A stretch of DNA of 64,000 nucleotides from assembly GCA_905221605.1 (NCBI GenBank), contig CAJNDS010002659.1:160359-224358 (forward strand), given 5' to 3'. Positions 1 to 10,100 of the stretch are shown piece after piece. The DNA comes from Symbiodinium natans (lineage: Eukaryota; Sar; Dinophyceae; Suessiales; Symbiodiniaceae). The notes under the pieces are model-generated. The model had not been told where the DNA came from and ran no database searches. It was given only the letters and a program-made list of their open reading frames with translations. A program made the translations under genes and the position numbers. Numbering within the stretch: the stretch's first letter is position 1; each line of letters starts with the position of its first letter.

Positions 1-64
1 CACCTGGATCCTGGTTCAGAGCAGCTCTTCTGTCCAAGTCGTGGGCACTGCACTCTCCTTTGGC

Positions 65-1165
65 ATGGGGTCTGTGGGCGAAGGTGAGTTCACAATGGAG
101 GAGGATCGCCAAAAGCTCGCGCCCGTCATGAAAAGTATTTTGATGTGCAAATTGCTGCAGTGTTTGCGAGACGGCGACTTGCCTGCATTCCGGCGCTACC
201 TCAACATGCAAAGCGTGCACCTGAGGGGACTTGACATCGAACCTGTGGGAGGCCTTCTGCCAGTCATCTACACGGATGCAGCAGCAGACTTCTTGCACCA
301 GAATGGCTTGGCGAGGGTTGAGAAATCAGACAAGGCAGGGTGGTGGCCACTGCATTACGCCGCGTTGTCCGGCAAAGCCGAAGTCATCCAGGGCCTCCTA
401 CAGATGCGGGCTGCTGTGAACCAGCGAACCTCACGGGATGAGCCGATGCTGGGCATTCCCCCATGGGTGTCAGCACTGGACCTGGCAGTGTTTTGCAAAA
501 ACAATGAGGCAGCGCAGCTGCTGATCAGCTCCGGAGCCCACTTGAAGGGTGGAGTGTTGCCCGCCATCAACCATGTGGCTGTCTCAGACAATGCGGAAGG
601 GATCCGCCTACTGCGTGCTGCAGGCAGCAGTCCACAGGATAGGGACCTCATGGGGGGCAGCGCCTTGCAGGGTGCAGCGGGATGTGGCTCTGTGGCAGTA
701 GTGGAGGAGCTCGCAGTGCAGGGGGAAACGGACTCGCTGGAGCTGTCGGTTGCGCTTCACTATGCTGCACTTCTTCGAGGCGGATCGGCGGAGCTGGTTC
801 ACCGTCTCATTGAGCTGAGAGCAGATGTCAACTTTCAGCTCAACATGCGGCGCGAACTCAAGCCGCTGGGCCGACTGCTCTTTGGACTGAAGTCACTGCA
901 GCACCGGCGAGGCCGCAAAAGCGCTCTGTCGACCGTCGCCTACCACCTACATGGCAGCACGCCCCTCATGGTGGCCGTGCTGACGGCTCAATACGAAGCT
1001 GCTGCAGCCCTGATAGCTGCCGGTGCCAAGTTGGACATGCGGAATTGCCGCAACTGGACGGCGGCCGATTTTGCCAGAGGCGCGGCCATCCCGCCCTTTC
1101 TGCAGCAGGGCCTGGCGGGAGACCCATCAGAGTGCCGGAGAGTGGCCTCAATGGCCGGCGGCTAG
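65..1165 (+). CDS. Ankyrin-repeat protein, 5' end possibly outside window
   Basis: Encodes about 366 residues from the ATG at 65. The frame stays open back to base 2, so the true start or an upstream exon may lie outside the window; a second ATG is at 95. Ankyrin-type helices are visible as WWPLHYAALSGKAEVIQGLL, SALDLAVFCKNNEAAQLLI, SALQGAAGCGSVAVVEEL, LHYAALLRGGSAELVHRLI and STPLMVAVLTAQYEAAAALI, each near the usual 33-residue spacing, with a degenerate last repeat. Ankyrin repeats are protein-binding scaffolds; no enzyme domain or membrane segment is visible, so only a scaffold role can be inferred. The gene is intronless over 1.1 kb, unlike the split genes further on, which fits a retroposed copy. 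A telomere-like array begins about 60 bases after the TAG stop. Repeat class is confident, partner unknown. Confidence 0.8.
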   Translation: MGSVGEGEFTMEEDRQKLAPVMKSILMCKLLQCLRDGDLPAFRRYLNMQSVHLRGLDIEPVGGLLPVIYTDAAADFLHQNGLARVEKSDKAGWWPLHYAALSGKAEVIQGLLQMRAAVNQRTSRDEPMLGIPPWVSALDLAVFCKNNEAAQLLISSGAHLKGGVLPAINHVAVSDNAEGIRLLRAAGSSPQDRDLMGGSALQGAAGCGSVAVVEELAVQGETDSLELSVALHYAALLRGGSAELVHRLIELRADVNFQLNMRRELKPLGRLLFGLKSLQHRRGRKSALSTVAYHLHGSTPLMVAVLTAQYEAAAALIAAGAKLDMRNCRNWTAADFARGAAIPPFLQQGLAGDPSECRRVASMAGG

Positions 1166-1225
1166 GGGGCTAGGCATGGCTTCTGATGGCCCTTTTTGAT
1201 GACATCAGTTTGAATGCATTTTGTT

Positions 1226-1420
1226 CCCCAAACCCTAAACCCTAAACCCTAAACCCTAAACCCTAGACCCTATAGACCCTATAGACCCTATAAACCCTGC
1301 ACCCTAAACCCTAAACCCTAAACCCTAAAACCCTATAAACCCTATAAACCCTATAAACCCTAAACCCTAAAAACCCTAAAAACCCTCAAAACCCTAAAAA
1401 CCCTAAACCCTAAACCCTAA
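1226..1420 (+). repeat. Interstitial telomere-like array, CCCTAAA orientation
   Basis: Mosaic of CCCTAAA with CCCTATAAA, CCCTATAGA and CCCTAAAAA variants directly after the ankyrin gene. Too degenerate for a chromosome end. The next 340 bases hold an AT-rich TTATTATT stretch (about 1550-1655) and no gene that I can see. Confidence 0.9.
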
Positions 1421-1767
1421 AGGCTCTTTTTCATATGCATTTTGTTTCATTTGGCTTTTCAACTTGGCCGGCCAAGCCGGCAGCTGCCATGAGCCGCCTC
1501 GGGACATGAACACCCCCATCTCTCTCAATCCTCACACTCGACATCGTTAAACCCTATACATTATTTGTTATTCTTAGTATTATCGTTATTGTTGTGATTA
1601 TCATATTTTTTCTTTTTTTATCAATTATTATTGCTGATTCTATTATTATCAAGTATGCCACAAAACCCGAAGCCGTTGACCTCGACTCCTTGGCGGATGT
1701 CTAATGGATTCCATGGATGTCGAGAAAGGTCTGAGAGGTCCTGTGCTGCAGTGAGTAGTGTCTGACT

Positions 1768-1883
1768 CCCTAAACCCTAACCCTAAACCCTAAACCCTAA
1801 ACCCTAAACCCTAAACCCTAAACCCTAAACCCTAAACCCTAAACCCTAAACCCTAAACCCTAAACCCTAAACCCTAAACCCTA
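1768..1883 (+). repeat. Interstitial telomere-like array, CCCTAAA orientation
   Basis: About 16 nearly perfect CCCTAAA units between unique sequences. Confidence 0.9.
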
Positions 1884-1994
1884 TCCCAATTTGAACTTTG
1901 TAGGTCTTGCTTCCCCGGCCCCCGAGGATCGCACCCTACCACACGTGGCTCCATGCCGTCCGATGCCCCAGTGCAGCTGCTTCGGCGTTTCAGT

Positions 1995-2070
1995 TTTAGG
2001 GTTTAGGGTTTAGGGTTTAGAGTTTAGGGTTTAGGGTTTAGGGTTTAGGGTTTAGGGTTTAGGGTTTAGG
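1995..2070 (-). repeat. Telomere-like tract, TTTAGGG orientation, absent from duplicate
   Basis: About 10 TTTAGGG units. The duplicated copy has about 24 bases of unrelated sequence here (21450-21473) between the same flanks, giving a polymorphic site inside one window. Confidence 0.85.
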
Positions 2071-2174
2071 AATGCCACGTCACCTCCTAGATTCCCTTCA
2101 TGGCCTACACACCCTGTCACTGTGCTGAGTGTTGCTTGAAGCCATTTAAGCCTAAACCGGAACCGTAAAGTCTG

Positions 2175-2697
2175 ACCCCTAAACCCTAAACCCTAAACCC
2201 TAAACCCCAAACCCTGAACCCTGAACCCTGAACCCTGAACCCTGAACCCTAAACCCTAAACCCTAAAAACCCTAAACCCTGTAAACCCTGTAAACCCTGT
2301 AAACCCTGTAAACCCTGTAAACCCTGTAAACCCTGTAAACCCTGTAAACCCTGTAAACCCTGTAAACCCTGTAAACCCTGTAAACCCTGTAAACCCTGTA
2401 AACCCTGTAAACCCTGTAAACCCTGTACACCCTGTAAACCCTGTAAACCCTGTAAACCCTGTAAACCCTGTAAACCCTGTAAACCCTGTAAACCCTGTAA
2501 ACCCTGTAAACCCTAAACCCTGAACCCTGAACCCTATAAACCCTAAACCCTATAAACCCGAAACCCTAAATAACCCTAAACCCTAAACCCTAAACCCTAA
2601 ACCCTAAACCCTAAACCCTAAACCCTAAACCCTAAACCCTAAACCCTAAACCCTAAACCCTAAACCCTAAACCCTAAACCCTAACCCTAAACCCTAG
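2175..2697 (+). repeat. Compound telomere-like array with a 9-bp CCCTGTAAA block
   Basis: CCCTAAA and CCCTGAA units flank a block of roughly 26 copies of the 9-bp variant CCCTGTAAA (about 2277-2512), then CCCTAAA again. In copy B of the duplication the two flanks are separated only by a few bases (about 21538-21552), so over 500 bp were gained here or lost there. Confidence 0.9.
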
Positions 2698-2709
2698 CTC
2701 CTACAAAGC

Positions 2710-2807
2710 AAGCCCGGATTCCTGGAGGTGGACGCAACCTACACACTGTACCGAATCATCAGCCTCATTGCTGCGGACGGGGGTTTTGTGCTTGTCGTGA
2801 TGCCGAG
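2710..2807 (+). pseudogene. Exon-like fragment, duplicated and unrecognised
   Basis: Open reading KPGFLEVDATYTLYRIISLI continues to a valine-rich end before running into TTTAGGG sequence. The copy at 21555 keeps the frame for about 26 codons with mostly silent or conservative changes and then meets a TGA. The family is not recognised. It is either a real small exon or a fragment of a former gene; the duplicate looks broken. Confidence 0.35.
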
Positions 2808-2937
2808 GTTTAGGGTTGAGGGTTGAGGGTTTAGGGTTTAGGCTTAACCTAAAGGTCCTGTTCGGCGTTGTTCATCACCCCATAGCTGCCCGCGCAGCTT
2901 CAAGTAAAACTGTCTTAGTTGAGGAGTTCAGGTTCTG

Positions 2938-2969
2938 AAACCCTAAACCCTAAACCCTAAATCCTAAAC
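2938..2969 (+). repeat. Short telomere-like insert between 23-bp direct repeats
   Basis: About four CCCTAAA units separate two identical 23-base copies of the sequence that starts AGTTGAGGAGTTCAGG. Copy B keeps the same arrangement (about 21734-21816) with a few changes, so the insertion predates the duplication. Confidence 0.8.
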
Positions 2970-3099
2970 CAGTTGAGGAGTTCAGGTTCTGAAGAGCTGC
3001 AAGCGGGGGTTCGGTCAGGACTTTATCACGTCTAAGATTGGCCGTGAGGCCTGGAAAAAAAGGCCATTTAGGGTGCCCTAAACCCTTAACTTCCCAAGC

Positions 3100-3152
3100 C
3101 CCCTAAACCCTAAACCCTAAACCCTAAACCCTAAACCCTAAACCCTAAACCC
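3100..3152 (+). repeat. Telomere-like tract, left arm of inverted segment
   Basis: CCCTAAA units immediately before the segment 3153-3245 that is inverted relative to copy B. Confidence 0.85.
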
Positions 3153-3251
3153 AGTTTTTGGGAGCTTTTTGGTGGGTTGGGTTTGGCGGTTCAGGGATCT
3201 GAGCCGTCCATGCACCCCACGATGCCAAAACCCAAAAGGGGTTTACAGAAA

Positions 3252-3392
3252 TAGGGTTTAGGGTTTTAGGGTTTAGGGTTTAGGGTTTTAGGGTTTAGGG
3301 TTTAGGGTTTAGGGTTTAGGGTTTAGGGTTTAGGGTGTAGGGTTTTAGGGTTTGGGGTTTAGGGTTCAAGGTTTAGGATTTAGGATTTAGGC
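3252..3392 (-). repeat. Telomere-like tract, right arm of inverted segment
   Basis: TTTAGGG units with variants, opposite in orientation to the array at 3100-3152, so the pair forms inverted repeats around a 93-bp segment. Confidence 0.85.
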
Positions 3393-3607
3393 TCCAAAAT
3401 AGTCGGAGTCCCGAATAAGGACCCCAATAAGGGACCCCTAATCTCGGAAACCCCCCCCCCCCCCCCAAATCGTGTTTTTTGGGGCTGCCCTATTTTGAGA
3501 CGAAGCAGGCTACCAGAGGAACCCATGTGTCACGCCAGCACCGCGCTAGGAGCAGTACCTGGGTCATCTGGAATGCCGCTGCCCTGGGTTCCATGCAACG
3601 TATACGG

Positions 3608-3700
3608 GTAGTTCTCTGAATTAGGGTCCCTTATTCCTAAACCCTAAACCCTAAACCCTAAACCCTAAACCCTAATGCCGTATTTCGAGAACTACCCAGC
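3608..3700. mobile_element. Small inverted-repeat element with a telomere-like core
   Basis: GGGTAGTTCTCTGAAT at the left is mirrored by ATTTCGAGAACTACCC at the right, with five CCCTAAA units in between. Copy B keeps the right arm (about 22359-22380) but has no telomere-like core. Confidence 0.55.
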
Positions 3701-3927
3701 AGGGTGTCTCCCCTGAAAAGGATGGCACAAGCAGACAGAGCCCGCAAGCTTTGCACCCGAAAAGTCTTCAACACACCGGCTTCTGAGATCTGCCTCGCCC
3801 GGTCGAGCCCTCAATCCTTCAATATGAGCAACAATGACCAGGATAGTAAGTATAGGAATGTACTCATGACAACAAACTACGGAAATTAAGAACCTCCCCC
3901 CGTTGGCCCAAGGCCTCGGCGGATTGC

Positions 3928-3992
3928 AGGAAAAATGCGTGCGATGAGCCAGACGAAGGAAATCGCAGCGACAGAAAGTGCTGCTGCTTCGG
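3928..3992 (+). pseudogene. Possible exon retained in both duplicate copies
   Basis: A GATTGCAG acceptor-like site is followed by an open stretch (MRAMSQTKEIAATESAAASE) and a strong donor GAAG/GTAAGT. The same stretch occurs at 22711-22771, also followed by GTAAGTCC. The product is not recognised and the downstream sequence is not clearly coding. Confidence 0.25.
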
Positions 3993-4229
3993 AAGGTAAG
4001 TCCAGAAATGTCGAATCTGAGACTGAGACTGTTTCGAATAAGGTGACAAAGGACGAAACGAGGCCTGCGATGACAACGAATGTGTTGTTGTTGAAATTTC
4101 ACCAAGTGCCAGAACACAAGGAATCTGACTAACGGCCGAAAGACAGGTGACATCTCACTTAGTGCCATAACACGGGTGAAGTCTTACTAGGTACCTGCAA
4201 ACGGGTGAAATATTCTAAAGTGCCAGAGT

Positions 4230-5040
4230 GTGGGGCATACAGGGTTTCGGGTTGTGGGTTTCGGGTGTCAGAACCCTCTAGCCTCAACACCGAAGAAGCG
4301 ACAAAAAAATCACTCCCAAGTCTCCCCTCTCGAGCATGCCCTCATCCGCAAACTCCAAGTCTCTAGCACAAGAATCCTCAATCCTGAAGCCCTAAACCAC
4401 TGCAGTCCCCCTAAGAATGCCTGAGCTCCCTCAAACACCATATAAAAAAAAGCCTAAGCACCAAAATCACCCCGAGAGTCCCAAATCCCCCCCCTCCCCC
4501 TCCCCAAAAAACCCATAAAGCACGAGCAGCCTCTCCGAGCGAACCAGGCTTTGGCATACTGGTGGCGGCCATCGCGCACGATATGGGCTCCTCGGATCTT
4601 GTTTAGGGTTCATAGAATTCATATCAAAGGGTTGCGGGTTCAAGTTTTGGGGGGTTTGGGGGGTTTTTGAAGCTTCTGGGCTGTTTCCGGGCGTAGCGGT
4701 TTGGAGCTTGGCCTGGGACCATACACTTCTCAGATCTTTGATCGAAAAGGGTTCAGGGTTCGTTCACGTGATCATGGGCTTGCGCGGCTTGGGCTTCAGG
4801 TGCTCAGGGACTGTGGCAAATAGCTAGACAAGCAAATGCAGGAAGAATACTAGCAGAATAAGTATAGGCAAGTAAATGCGTTATTTAGATATACAAACCA
4901 AAGCCCCTTTGAGGATACAACAGACAGAAGATATGGGACACCTAGCGCGTCAGAGGATAACCTGGCCCTAAGCTCCCCAAACCCTGAACCTAAACTCTAA
5001 ACCCTAAACCGTTGCGGCGTGTACCCTGAACTACGCCCCA
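4230..5040. other. No gene seen; end of duplication and degenerate repeats
   Basis: Holds the end of the duplicated segment, loose telomere-like words and G-rich runs. I see no exon with credible boundaries before the RCC1-like gene. Confidence 0.5.
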
Positions 5041-5065
5041 ATAAGTCTGCAGGTTAGGTTTCACC

Positions 5066-6775
5066 ATGTCCATGCGCCTGGATGTGGCGCCCCTGAGCGG
5101 AGACAGCCGTGCAGTTGAAGTGGATCCTTCGGATTCCCTGGATGACCTTAGGCAGAAGGTGCAGCGAACTTTTCGCATTGCGCACTGTCTCCTGCTGGGC
5201 CCTGACGGACAAGTTCTTGTCGGAGCATGCACTGCAGAAGGGGCCGGTTTGCGGGCACGAGACACCTTGCAAGTGGTCGTGAGGCAGACAGTTGTCGCTT
5301 CATGCTGGAATGAAGACAACAGGTTCGCCACAAAGGGAGCCTTCGCTGCTATCCGTGGCGATGGATCAGTGTCGACTTGGGGTCATGATGAACATGGTGG
5401 TGACAGCAGTGCTGTTCACGATCAGCTGATGCATGCCCAACCTCGGCAGATCCAGTCTTCCGATTCTGCATTCGCAGCAATCCTGAGAGACGGCTCTGTC
5501 GTGACGTGGGGATGTGCGCACTCGGGTGGTAGCAGCCTTGCTGTCCGGTTAGTACTTAAGGATGTGCAGCAGATCCAAGCTACTGGAATCGCCTTTGCTG
5601 CTGTGCTGTCCGGTGGCTCTGTGGTAACGTGGGGGCATAGGGAATGCGGTGGTGACAGCAGCCGTGTCAGCGACAAGCTGCGGAACGTGTCGAAAATCCA
5701 GTCTTCCCGCTATGCATTCGCTGCAGTGTGCAGCGATGGCTCTGTAGTAACATGGGGCAACATGTTGTTTGGTGGTGACAGCTGCAAAGTTCAGCAGCAG
5801 TTGAAGAATGTCCAAGACATCCAGTCAACCTATGCTGCATTTGCTGCAGTTCTCGCCGACCGCTCTGTTGTGACGTGGGGTCAGCCTTCGTGTGGTGGTG
5901 ACTGCAGCAGCGTGAAAGAGCAATTAAGGAATGTGCAAAAGATCCAGGCGACTGTTCATGCCTTTGCTGCACTTCTCACCGACGGTTCTGTGGTGAGTTG
6001 GGGCAATGTTGGCTTGGGTGGGAACAGCAGTTCAGTCCAAGAGCAGCTGAAGAATGTTAAGGAGATCCAGTCTACCGAAAGCTCCTTTGCCGCAATCCTC
6101 TCCAACGGCTCTGTGGTGACATGGGGTGAGAGTAGAGCAGGTGGAAACAGCAGTTCTGTCCAGCAACAGTTGAGAGACGTGGAACACATACAGTCATCAC
6201 AGTCTGCGTTTGCTGCAATTCTCAAGAACGGCTCCGTGGTGACTTGGGGTGATGTTGACGGCGGCGGTGACAGCAGCGCTGTTCAAGGGCAGCTGAGAAA
6301 TGTTCGGCATATCCAGTCCACCAGATTTGCTTTTGCAGCAATTCTCAGCGATGGTACTGTTGTGTCTTGGGGCAACGCTAGCCACGGTGGCGACTGCAGT
6401 GCTGTCCAAGCTCAATTGAAACATGTGCAGCATGTTCAGTCCTCCAACTCAGCCTTTGCCGCAACGCTTGATGATGGTTCTGTTGTGATTTGGGGCCATG
6501 CTGACAGCGGTGGCAATGAGCCTTCCAGCTCGGCCACGGCAAAGGCCAAAGCAAAGGCCACGGCCAAGGCCAAAGCCAAGGCCACAGCCAAGGCCAAAGC
6601 CAAGCCCAAGGCCAAAGCAAAGGCCACAGCCAAGGCCAAAGCAAAGGCCGCAGCCAAAGCGAAGGCCACAGCCAAGGCCAAAGCAAAGGCCAAAAGCAAG
6701 GCCTTGGCCAAAGCAAAGGCCGGCTCAGATGGCAGGCCCAAGAGCAGTAGAGTGCTGAAGCGCCCCGCGCGTTGA
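5066..6775 (+). CDS. Ubiquitin-like / RCC1-type repeat protein with Ala-Lys tail
   Basis: A 569-residue intronless gene. Residues 3-74 resemble a ubiquitin-like beta-grasp domain (SLDDLRQKVQRTF, LLGPDGQVL). Residues about 91-487 hold ten repeats of about 40 residues with the core FAAILxDGSVVTWG followed by GGDSSxVQxQLxNVxxIQS, the RCC1/HERC2-like blade pattern as it appears in dinoflagellate predictions. Residues about 488-549 are an AKAKAT-rich tail like a basic linker, ending in SRVLKRPAR, a possible nuclear localisation or nucleic-acid-binding stretch. Family knowledge says RCC1-type propellers bind proteins or chromatin; here no HECT or RING ligase domain follows, so a ubiquitin-ligase name would be unjustified. 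The chosen ATG follows a TGCAG acceptor-like site by about 13 bases. Neighbouring repeats are highly similar, indicating internal duplication. A single repeat unit recurs at 44370-44487. Confidence 0.85.
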   Translation: MSMRLDVAPLSGDSRAVEVDPSDSLDDLRQKVQRTFRIAHCLLLGPDGQVLVGACTAEGAGLRARDTLQVVVRQTVVASCWNEDNRFATKGAFAAIRGDGSVSTWGHDEHGGDSSAVHDQLMHAQPRQIQSSDSAFAAILRDGSVVTWGCAHSGGSSLAVRLVLKDVQQIQATGIAFAAVLSGGSVVTWGHRECGGDSSRVSDKLRNVSKIQSSRYAFAAVCSDGSVVTWGNMLFGGDSCKVQQQLKNVQDIQSTYAAFAAVLADRSVVTWGQPSCGGDCSSVKEQLRNVQKIQATVHAFAALLTDGSVVSWGNVGLGGNSSSVQEQLKNVKEIQSTESSFAAILSNGSVVTWGESRAGGNSSSVQQQLRDVEHIQSSQSAFAAILKNGSVVTWGDVDGGGDSSAVQGQLRNVRHIQSTRFAFAAILSDGTVVSWGNASHGGDCSAVQAQLKHVQHVQSSNSAFAATLDDGSVVIWGHADSGGNEPSSSATAKAKAKATAKAKAKATAKAKAKPKAKAKATAKAKAKAAAKAKATAKAKAKAKSKALAKAKAGSDGRPKSSRVLKRPAR

Positions 6776-7190
6776 AATGTGGCGGGGCAGCAGACAGATG
6801 GAGACCGACAGGAAAAGAGGCCACGGCAAAATGCGCAAGTACCTCGCGAGGCAGTGACTAAACCAATGTGGGGCTGGTGCATGCATGGCTTCTGAAATAG
6901 GGTTCAAAGACGCTCCAAATTGCCCCAAACCCACTCTGCTGAGGACACAGGGGTCGCAGCAATGTCTTCCTGGTCGAGCCGGCAGCTCAGTTGTCTCCTT
7001 TGCGTGCTGATCGAGGCCTTCTTGGTTCGGGCACTTTGGTTTGGGAACCTACAGACAGCTCTCGAATCGTGGATTCTCACATGTCGTGACCCGCAAGTCT
7101 GCAATAGCTATATCACCCCTTCCGACCCTCGCACTTCATCTTTGCTCTACGTGTTTTCGAGCAAGCCACTTTCACAGCCGTGTCTCTCAG
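6776..7190. other. Gap between RCC1-like gene and PDE exons
   Basis: No exon is recognised. This is where the missing N-terminal half of the phosphodiesterase catalytic domain would be expected if the gene were compact, and I could not find its HD motifs here. Confidence 0.45.
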
Positions 7191-10100
7191 GATCGGCCAC
7201 GAGCTGGCGATCCGCTACAACGCCACGACCCAAGCAACCATGAGCACTGAACCATCACCCCAAAACCCTAAACCCCAAAGCCCAAACCCTAAACCCCTTA
7301 ACCCAAGAAGGGCAACAAAAAAGCAGAGATGTTTTACAAGAGAAAATCTTACTTTCTCCGCTTGCCCAAGGACATTGCCATCCTCGAGAACATGCACTGC
7401 AGCCTGCTGTTCCAGATTCTCTCACAGGAGGGTGCAAGGGGGTTGTAGACGCTAACCCTAAACCCTAAACCCTAAACCCTTTTAATATGAATAAGCAGAA
7501 GACGTCTGTGGCCTGTAGCCCTAGAGCCACAGATCAAACTGTATTCAAATGACTGTGATGGGCCAACCTACTCCAAAGACAGCGGCGGATCGTGAGCAAT
7601 GGACCGAGCAAGTTAGGGTTTAGGGTTTAGGGTTTAGGGTTTAGGGTTTAGGGTTTAGGGTTTAGGGTTTAGGGTTTAGGGTTTAGGGTTTAGGGTTTAG
7701 GGTTTAGGGTTTAGGGTTTAGGGTTTAGGGTTTCGGGGCCCCTCATTGCCACGATGAGAAAATACACATTGGGATGTTCCCCCGCTTACACTACTTGTCC
7801 TAGCAGTCCTTAATGGGGATTATAATAGGCGGGGCTACTTTAATCCCTATGAAGGAGCTGTCAGTATAAAGCGGGAACATCCCAAAACACACATAAGCCC
7901 CCGAGTTGCAGGATCTCCCTAGAAAAAGGACCCCAAGAAGGTACCCCTACTAAACCCTAAACCCTAAACCCTAAACCCTAAATCCTAAACCCTAAACCCT
8001 AAACCCTAAACCCTAAACCCTAAACCCTAAACCCTAAACCCCGGGTATTCTCACGAAAAAAATAGCGCGACGCAGGAGAAGATGAACATCTTCTCGGAGC
8101 TCAGCGAGGCGCCGGATGGCAAGTTCTCCTTGAGAAGCAGACGGTTCTGCTTGAAGGAACCTTTTTTTACTGCAGGAACCCTAAACCCTAAACCCTAAAC
8201 CCTAAACCCTAAACCCTAAACCCTAAACCCTAAACCCTAAACCCCAAACCCTAAACCCTAAACCTAAACCCTAAACCCGAAACCCTAAACCCTAAACCCT
8301 AAACCCTGTCTGGGGGGTGGTATTCCCAGGTGTGCTGTCTGGAGAGGTGCTTTCGGCTGATGATGGGGTTGCTGAAGCTACGCGGCCGAGTTCTTTAGAA
8401 TGTCTGTGCCTTCCCATAGGGTGACTTCTCTAAAGTGCGGTCCCTCTTTGGGTGCCCTAAATAAGTAAAGAGTTTAGGGTTTAGGGTTTAGGGTTTAGGG
8501 TTCAGGGTTCAGGGTTCAGGGTTTAGAGGGGCCGCCTGACAATAGTGACCCAAATGGGGCCATGATTTAGAGAAATGACCATCTACTGCAGCCCCGGGAA
8601 GCTTCGCCTACATCTTGACGACCCAATCGAGCAGAACCCACACGCGGCTGTCGCTCCCAGCCTGTCTACAACCACATCCGGCACGTCATCGTTGATGCAA
8701 TCCTTGCCACTGACTTTGCCGTGGTGCCGGCCTGTGATTTGCGTTGGGTACAGTTACCAGGTAGGCCCCTGGGATATATCTTCCCTTGTTGGGTTTAAGA
8801 GGATCATACTCAGGACTACTTTCAGAGGGTTTTAAGGGCCATCCCAGGGTTATTGTTGGCTGTTGCTTGCCTTGCTATCTCCCTTTCGGTGCGGGTTCGG
8901 CGCCCTCCCACCTTCGCCACCCCCCTCCACCATTCCTCCAACCGATCGTTTTTTTTATGCAACGGGCGTCACGATAATCTTTGTCGGTCAGTGCTCTGTC
9001 GAAACGCACATGGGTTAAGTTCTGTTAGTGTTCAGTCAGCTTTCTGGTAGAAGGGAGGAGGTGTGGCAGCATCACTGCAAACAGCATCCTGGCGTCGTTT
9101 GCAGATCACGGGTGTGGGGTTTGACGCCCGAAACACCACTTATTAGAGACCTAACTTATACAGTGGGTAATTCCCGTTTCTCAGACTAGTAGATGGAGAT
9201 CGTGATTCAACAGCTTGCCCCTTACCCCTATGTAGTTGAGGTTTCAAGTTTTAAGTACCAGGCCTTCTGAGCCATAAGCCTAAGCGTGCAACCTAGGCAC
9301 CGCCACACCATTCAAGCACCCGAGGTTAGAGAACGCATGAGACTGCACTAGGTGCTGCCAAACTCGTGAGTAAATCTTTCGCGACTCGGGAATCGTGGGC
9401 TGTGTAGACACCGCAGGATGTCGGTTTTTAGGATTTAATTCTTCAGGTTTTTGGATGGAAGCCCTAAACCCTAAAACCTAAGCCCTAAAACCCTAAGACC
9501 CTGAACCCTCAACCGCGGCGGCTTTCTGGGGCTTTGGAGGTGTTAGGGTAGAACTTACAGAAGTTCCAGAAGTGTCCCCAACCCCTAAACCCGAAACCCT
9601 AAACCCTAAACCCTGACGGGTCTGGGGCTGTCTGGGGAGCGGGGTGAAATTGGGGTTAGACACCAAATGGATTTAGGGTTTAGGGTTTAGGGTTTAATTA
9701 GGGCTTAGGGTTTAGGGTTTAGGATTTAGGGTCTAGGGTTTAGGGTTTAGGGAAGACTTGAATTTTCTCGGGGTTCCTTCGTAGGAGTCAAGTTTTCGAA
9801 CCTTTCGGGATTCTTTCGCAAGAATCATCGAGTGTAAGGCTGTCGGGGAGGGAGGAAAGCAACCGGAAGCCGGAATCTCCCTATCCCTAAACCCTAAACC
9901 CTAAACCCTAAACCCTAAACCCTAGACCCTAAACCCTAAACCCTAAACCCGAAACCCTAAGCAAAAGAAGTTCTTCTGCTGCCAGCAACACACGAGCATG
10001 GTCAAGGACCGGTCCGTGGGCATCAGCCTTTTGAGCTTGGCGTTTAAGCCCTAAACCCTAAACCCTAAACCCTAAACCCTAAACCCTAAACCCTAGGGGC

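Larger units (their letters stand above)
1964..4575 (+). repeat. Segmental duplication, copy A
   Basis: Unique sequence between the telomere-like tracts matches 21419-23134 in the same order and orientation. Examples are the stretch before 1995 against 21419-21449, 2710-2800 against 21555-21630, 3000-3090 against 21820-21910, 3395-3600 against 22131-22330, and 3700-4060 against 22385-22850. Copy A is longer mainly because it carries telomere-like tracts that copy B lacks. The stretch 3153-3245 is inverted relative to copy B. Confidence 0.85.
8846..9985. other. Rest of long PDE intron
   Basis: Unique sequence followed by degenerate CCCTAAA (9463-9513, 9584-9614), TTTAGGG (9671-9752) and CCCTAAA (9883-9961) just before the exon-5 acceptor. 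No gene is seen inside. Confidence 0.6.

Noticed and set aside
1226-2697. True chromosome end at the left of the window
   Set aside because: Arrays are short, degenerate, in both orientations and interrupted by unique and duplicated sequence, and they recur along the whole window.
4990-5331. Minus-strand ORFs over the RCC1-like gene
   Set aside because: Shadows of a clear plus-strand gene with repeat-phased stops.
5066-6775. HERC2 E3 ubiquitin ligase
   Set aside because: Only RCC1-type repeats and a ubiquitin-like domain are present; there is no HECT domain, so the ligase name is unsupported.
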